Source: JAICLV01 sp036380925
GTDB taxonomy: Bacteria; Actinomycetota; Actinomycetes; Acidothermales; Acidothermaceae
Reading direction: 5' to 3'
DNA: 18,624 nucleotides
NCBI GenBank assembly: GCA_036380925.1
Contig: DASVDW010000192.1
Span: forward strand, 1 to 18,624
Shown: piece after piece, positions 15,543 to 18,624 of the stretch
How the letters are laid out: each line of letters opens with the position of its first letter
Numbering within the stretch: position 1 is the first letter of the stretch
Made by a program: the position numbers and the translations under genes
Notes under the pieces: model-generated
The model's input: only the letters and a program-made list of their open reading frames with translations
Databases searched by the model: none
Told to the model about the DNA's origin: nothing

Positions 15543-16157
15543 ATGGCAGCGCAAGAAGTGCAGCTGAGCGTCTCCGATTTCGCCCCTCTGGCGGTCGGCT
15601 TCTTCGGTCTTGGCACCGGTTATCTCATCTACTTCTCGCAGGAGCTGTTCGGCTGGCCGGCCCGCGACGAACGGGTGAACGCGGCCACCGGCGTGTGGGG
15701 CATCTGGATGCCGGGGTTCATGCAGCTGCTCACCGGCACCTACCTATTCGTCGGCCTGGCGTGGTTCCACACCTTCCGTGAGAAACCGCTGTACATGGCC
15801 GCGTTGGCGTTCACGGCTTATGGCGTGCACTGGTTCGCCATCGGCTATAACCGGGCCAAGGGCGTTGATCCCCGGCCGAACGCAGGCATGACCGTCGCCT
15901 ACACGATCATCTCCGTTCTGGGCATCGTGGTGTTCTTCAAAGCCAGCGACTGGCCCGTTGGCTTGCTCTTCATCGGTTTAACGCTCATCTACGTCAGCGA
16001 CTTCTTCGCGTCCGCGATCGGCCTGTTGCCCGAAACCATGAACAAGATGGGGGAGCGAAGCCTGGGTCTTTGGCATCTGCTCACCGGATTGTGGCTGATG
16101 TATCTGACATGGGCGACCGCCCTGAACCTGTCGAACGGCATGAAGCTCCCGCTGTGA
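15543..16157 (+). CDS. six-helix membrane protein, weakly like the acetate transporter (GPR1/FUN34/YaaH) family
   Basis: This is a 204-residue protein with about six hydrophobic helices: near residues 13-32, 47-70, 76-95, 108-126, 130-150 and 170-192. The layout APLAVGFFGLGTGYL, then GIWMPGFMQLLTGTYLFVG, then FTAYGVHWFAIGYN, recalls the AceTr/YaaH family (G-rich first helix, Q-L-x-x-G in helix 2, YG..W in helix 3), but the diagnostic NPAPLGL motif is absent. I treat the family as possible only. Position 80 bases after the formate dehydrogenase suggests a role with it, such as a transporter of formate or another small acid, or a membrane partner; that is inference. ATG 15543 is preferred for its AGGTG; ATG 15513 falls in the left arm of the inverted repeat and would add ten residues. 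Confidence 0.8.
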   Translation: MAAQEVQLSVSDFAPLAVGFFGLGTGYLIYFSQELFGWPARDERVNAATGVWGIWMPGFMQLLTGTYLFVGLAWFHTFREKPLYMAALAFTAYGVHWFAIGYNRAKGVDPRPNAGMTVAYTIISVLGIVVFFKASDWPVGLLFIGLTLIYVSDFFASAIGLLPETMNKMGERSLGLWHLLTGLWLMYLTWATALNLSNGMKLPL

Positions 16158-16169
16158 GGCGTTAAAGCG

Positions 16170-16964
16170 TCAACGCAGGTCGACGACGACGGGGGCGTGG
16201 TCGGAGGGGTTCGCGCCCTTGCGCGCCTCACGGTCGACGTACGCGTCGGCGACGTCGGCCGCGAACTCAGCGCTCGCGTACACCAAATCGATGCGCATCC
16301 CGCGGTTCTTGGGGAAGCAAAGCTGCCGGTAATCCCAGTACGTGTACGGCGTGTCGTACTTCAACGCCCGCGGCCTGACGTCGGAAAGCCCGGCCGAACG
16401 AAGGTTTGCCAGCGCCTCTCGTTCGGGCGCGCTCACGTGGGTGCTGTCGGCGAAGGCCGCAATGTCCCAGACGTCGTCGTCGCCAGGCGCGATGTTGAAG
16501 TCACCGAGAACGGCGAGACGCGGGTAGCGCGGCAGCTCATCCACGACCGTGACGCGCAACGCCGCGAGCCAGCGCAGCTTGTACTCGTAATGCGGATGAC
16601 CGAGCTCGCGGCCGTTCGGCACGTACACCGACCAAACCCGCAGCCCCGCGCAACTGGCGGCGACCGCACGGTTCTCGGCGGCGGGCAGCAAAGTCCCCTC
16701 CGCCAGGAATCCCGGCTCGCCCGCCAGGCCCCTGCGCACGTCGTCCAACCCGACCCTGGACAACACTGCGACTCCGTTCCACCGGCCGGCCGCGTGCACC
16801 GCCGTTTGGTAGCCGAGCGCCCCCAGTTGCTCAGTCGGGAACTCGGCGGGGGAGCACTTCAGCTCCTGCAGGCAGACGACGTCGGGGTCCGCGCGCGCTA
16901 GCCAGTCGAGCAGTCGTGGCAGTCGCGCGCCGATCGAGTTCACATTCCAAGTGGCGATGCGCAT
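16170..16964 (-). CDS. xthA: exodeoxyribonuclease III
   Basis: This is a cytoplasmic DNA-repair enzyme with AP-endonuclease and 3'-5' exonuclease activity. At 264 residues it is close to E. coli ExoIII (268). It starts MRIATWNVNSI with the conserved Asn7. The metal-binding Glu34 lies in VVCLQELK, the active-site YVPNG is present, GDFNIAP holds the catalytic Asp/Asn pair, and SDHAPVVV near the C-terminus contains the catalytic Asp-His. All expected residues are therefore present. It lies 16 bases downstream of the 67-residue gene on the same strand and converges on the membrane protein gene with a 12-base gap. The SD (GAGAAG) is moderate. Confidence 0.96.
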   Translation of the reverse strand: MRIATWNVNSIGARLPRLLDWLARADPDVVCLQELKCSPAEFPTEQLGALGYQTAVHAAGRWNGVAVLSRVGLDDVRRGLAGEPGFLAEGTLLPAAENRAVAASCAGLRVWSVYVPNGRELGHPHYEYKLRWLAALRVTVVDELPRYPRLAVLGDFNIAPGDDDVWDIAAFADSTHVSAPEREALANLRSAGLSDVRPRALKYDTPYTYWDYRQLCFPKNRGMRIDLVYASAEFAADVADAYVDREARKGANPSDHAPVVVDLR

Positions 16965-16980
16965 GGCTGCAGCTTCTCAG

Positions 16981-17184
16981 CTAGCCCTCGAGCCGGTCGA
17001 CCCGCCTGAGGAAAGAGCGCAGCGCGAGGAACTGGGACAGCGACTCGCGATGCTCGTCGCAGGCGGCCCAGGTCTTCTCGCGGTCCGGGGTGTGAATCTT
17101 CGGGTTGTTCCACACGATCAGCCAGCAGGCTGGCGCGTGGCAACCTCTCGCCGAACATCTCGACGGCGAGTCAGGGCTCACCAC
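16981..17184 (-). CDS. conserved small Cys/His protein of unknown function
   Basis: This is a 67-residue cytosolic protein. The cysteines and histidines are arranged C-x4-C-x4-C at the start (CSARGCHAPAC), then WNNPKIHTPDREKTW and ACDEHRESL, which looks like a small zinc-binding fold. I recognise this pattern (NPK.HTPDR.KTW.AC.EH) from short actinobacterial proteins that lack an assigned function; some databases label relatives acetone carboxylase, which the size does not support. The start is GTG 17184 (GTG 17181 also possible), with AGGAGG eight bases upstream. It is probably cotranscribed with xthA. Confidence 0.85.
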   Translation of the reverse strand: MVSPDSPSRCSARGCHAPACWLIVWNNPKIHTPDREKTWAACDEHRESLSQFLALRSFLRRVDRLEG

Positions 17185-17274
17185 CGCGGGCGCCTCCTCG
17201 CGTCAGGCATGGCTGCCGTCGCATCGTTGGCGACCATCTTCCCATGACGGATCACGCGAACGGGGCGGCTGCTG

Positions 17275-18285
17275 TCAACGGCGGCCGCGGCGCGGACGGA
17301 TCAGCTCGTTGACCGGGCGGCGAGGGGTCGCGATGTCACCGCTCGCGTAGCCCATGCGCAAAATCATCTGCGGAAAACCCCCGAGGCCGGCGGAGACCAT
17401 GTCGCGCCGGATCCCGGGGTCGTCGAGCGGTTGGTTGAGGAACGACGCGGCAAGGCCGCGCAGCTGCGCGGTGAGCAGCAGCCGCTGCAGCGCCTGGCCC
17501 GCATGCAGCCAGGCCACCGTGTCGTCCGTGTCGGTTCCGAGCACCGCGATCCACGGGTCGGGGGCGAACCGCTCGCGCCGTTGCGCGACACCGCTTGCCG
17601 CGCCGAAGTCGCGCATCGGCGGTGCGTCGTTGTTCGACATCGTGCCGAACGCCCCGACAGGGATGCCGTCCGGCCGTGACGTGCTACCGGCAGTCCATTT
17701 CAGCAAGTCGAGCTCGTAACCGGGCGCCTCGCTCAAAATCACGTCAGCGAGCGCGACGAGGTCGAACAACCAGCGGCGGTGCACCCGGCTGACGGGGACG
17801 ATGTTCGCGTGCTCCGCGTGCACACATTCGGTCAGCTCGTACAGCACCGATCCCGGGATGCGGCGCGGCGCGAACGGGCCGCGATGCGTGTGCCGCCGCC
17901 GAATCGCGGTGTACAGCTCCGCGTCGGAGGAGCTCCCGCGACCGCGTGGCCCGAGGGTGACGGTCGCGAGCAGACCGTCGCTCGCCGACGGGTTGACCAC
18001 GACGTCGACGTCACGGCCGAGGTACGCCGCGGCGACCCGCAGGTTCAGCATCGCGGCGCCGCAGCTGATCACCGCTTGCCGGCCGAACGGATCGACCGAC
18101 CAGTAAAGCGCCCGGTCAGAGTCGGCGTAGACCTCGACGGCCGGACCGTTGATGGTGAACTGCCACGGTTGGGTGTTGAAGACGGACGGCGCCATCGCCG
18201 CCGCGCTCAGCAAGGTGTTCTGCTCGCTGCGGCTCAACGCGGGTGGGCCGACTCGACTCAATGCCACATTGGACCGGACAGTCAT
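17275..18285 (-). CDS. Acg-like nitroreductase-family protein
   Basis: This is a 336-residue FMN-binding-fold protein of the nitroreductase superfamily, Acg (Rv2032) type, with two nitroreductase-like halves. The N-terminal signature AAMAPSVFNTQPWQF (29-43) is the usual start of the flavin-binding half. IRRRHTHRGPF occurs in the middle. The second half has GQALQRLLLTAQLRGLAASFLNQP and ends GGFPQMILRMGYA. In mycobacteria Acg belongs to the DosR dormancy regulon and is thought to sequester flavin rather than act as a reductase; whether that applies here is unknown. ATG 18285 was chosen because AAGGAG lies nine bases upstream; GTG 18303 overlaps that SD region. A GGGACTTT motif lies about 140 bases upstream. 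Confidence 0.9.
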   Translation of the reverse strand: MTVRSNVALSRVGPPALSRSEQNTLLSAAAMAPSVFNTQPWQFTINGPAVEVYADSDRALYWSVDPFGRQAVISCGAAMLNLRVAAAYLGRDVDVVVNPSASDGLLATVTLGPRGRGSSSDAELYTAIRRRHTHRGPFAPRRIPGSVLYELTECVHAEHANIVPVSRVHRRWLFDLVALADVILSEAPGYELDLLKWTAGSTSRPDGIPVGAFGTMSNNDAPPMRDFGAASGVAQRRERFAPDPWIAVLGTDTDDTVAWLHAGQALQRLLLTAQLRGLAASFLNQPLDDPGIRRDMVSAGLGGFPQMILRMGYASGDIATPRRPVNELIRPRRGRR

Positions 18286-18417
18286 GGCGGCCAGCTCCTT
18301 CACTCACCCTCGCGGCGCTCGTGGTGCCTGCGCCGCGCTCGATTTCAGCCTGCGGCGCCCCTGCCGACAGGCCACAGGGCCGTACGTCGCGCCTAGAGGT
18401 GCCTGAGGCCTTGGCGG

Positions 18418-18437
18418 CACGGGACTTTCGGCCGGGG
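18418..18437. promoter_or_regulatory. possible DosR-box-like motif
   Basis: CACGGGACTTTCGGCC partly matches the mycobacterial DosR consensus TTSGGGACTWWAGTCCCSAA: the left half GGGACTWW is exact and the right half keeps only part of GTCCC. A second GGGACTTT is at 18509-18516, next to the RBS of the rightmost gene. The motif lies between an Acg-like gene and a divergent membrane-protein gene, a plausible place for such a site, but the match is incomplete. Confidence 0.3.
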
Positions 18438-18528
18438 GTGCGCCGGTTGCGGCGGGCCGATAGTGGTCTCGTTCGACGGATGCAAGCGCGAGCCGGGAGT
18501 GGTCCGGCGGGACTTTGAGGAGGTCGTG

Positions 18529-18624
18529 ATGCGCCGCAAGACGTTCGATGCACTACTCACCACCGGTGGCTTGTTGATCGCCGCCGTGCTGCTGGTCGCC
18601 GGAGGGCTGCTGACCTGGGCGCAC
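18529..18624 (+). CDS. 5' end of a small membrane protein, runs off the right edge
   Basis: The first 32 codons are present. MRRKTFDALLTTGG is followed by a hydrophobic helix (LLIAAVLLVAGGLLTW) and AH at the window end. ATG 18529 has AGGAGG (18518-18523) five bases upstream; GTG 18526 is an alternative. This opening is familiar from actinobacterial membrane proteins of unknown function, but I cannot assign a role. It is divergent from the Acg-like gene across a 243-base gap between the two start codons. Confidence 0.75.
   Translation, partial: MRRKTFDALLTTGGLLIAAVLLVAGGLLTWAH

Noticed and set aside
16159..16176. Small hairpin between the convergent membrane protein and xthA genes as a terminator
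   Set aside because: It has only five pairs with an eight-base loop and no U-tract in either direction, so it is not convincing.
1..18624. CRISPR array, rRNA, insertion sequence or transposase
   Set aside because: No regularly spaced repeats, rRNA segments or transposase motifs were seen; the short repeats present are described individually.

Overview
The window comes from a GC-rich actinomycete (Actinomycetota). The evidence is third-position G/C codon use, an MTB12-type mycobacterial-style lipoprotein, a DUF222/HNH (13E12-type) protein, and an Acg-like nitroreductase. I cannot name the genus from sequence alone.

The centre, about 5.0-16.2 kb, is an essentially complete selenocysteine (Sec) locus. 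A minus-strand cluster encodes an ArsP/DUF318-type permease, selenophosphate synthetase (selD) and an APC-family permease. Divergent from it is a tRNA-Sec gene (selC, anticodon UCA, long variable arm). After a DUF222/HNH gene on the minus strand comes a plus-strand operon, selA-selB-formate dehydrogenase. The dehydrogenase gene contains an in-frame UGA at 12775-12777 that must be read as Sec. It is followed at once by a SECIS-like hairpin, so the real gene is 12214-15462 (1082 residues) and not two ORFs. The locus thus encodes Sec-charging enzymes, the tRNA, the dedicated elongation factor, the selenium donor enzyme and the consumer selenoprotein. Serine-tRNA ligase is the only other factor needed. 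A six-helix membrane protein follows the dehydrogenase, and its Shine-Dalgarno lies inside a perfect 10-bp inverted repeat.

The left flank (1-3.3 kb) has the 5' end of a minus-strand gene, a divergent winged-helix regulator with a Cys-rich C-terminus, an MTB12-like lipoprotein and a 14-helix-type MFS exporter. The right flank (16.2-18.6 kb) has minus-strand xthA, a 67-residue Cys/His protein and an Acg-like nitroreductase. The 5' end of a plus-strand membrane protein gene closes the window. The nitroreductase/membrane-protein intergenic region carries a GGGACTTT motif that resembles part of a DosR box.

The most interesting points are: the misannotation-prone selenoprotein; the permease-selD-APC cluster as a candidate selenium transport module; a DUF222/HNH gene lodged inside the sel locus and bordered by two unrelated 27-bp repeat systems; a likely leaderless selA start; the SD-masking hairpin; and the absence of formate dehydrogenase beta/gamma subunits.
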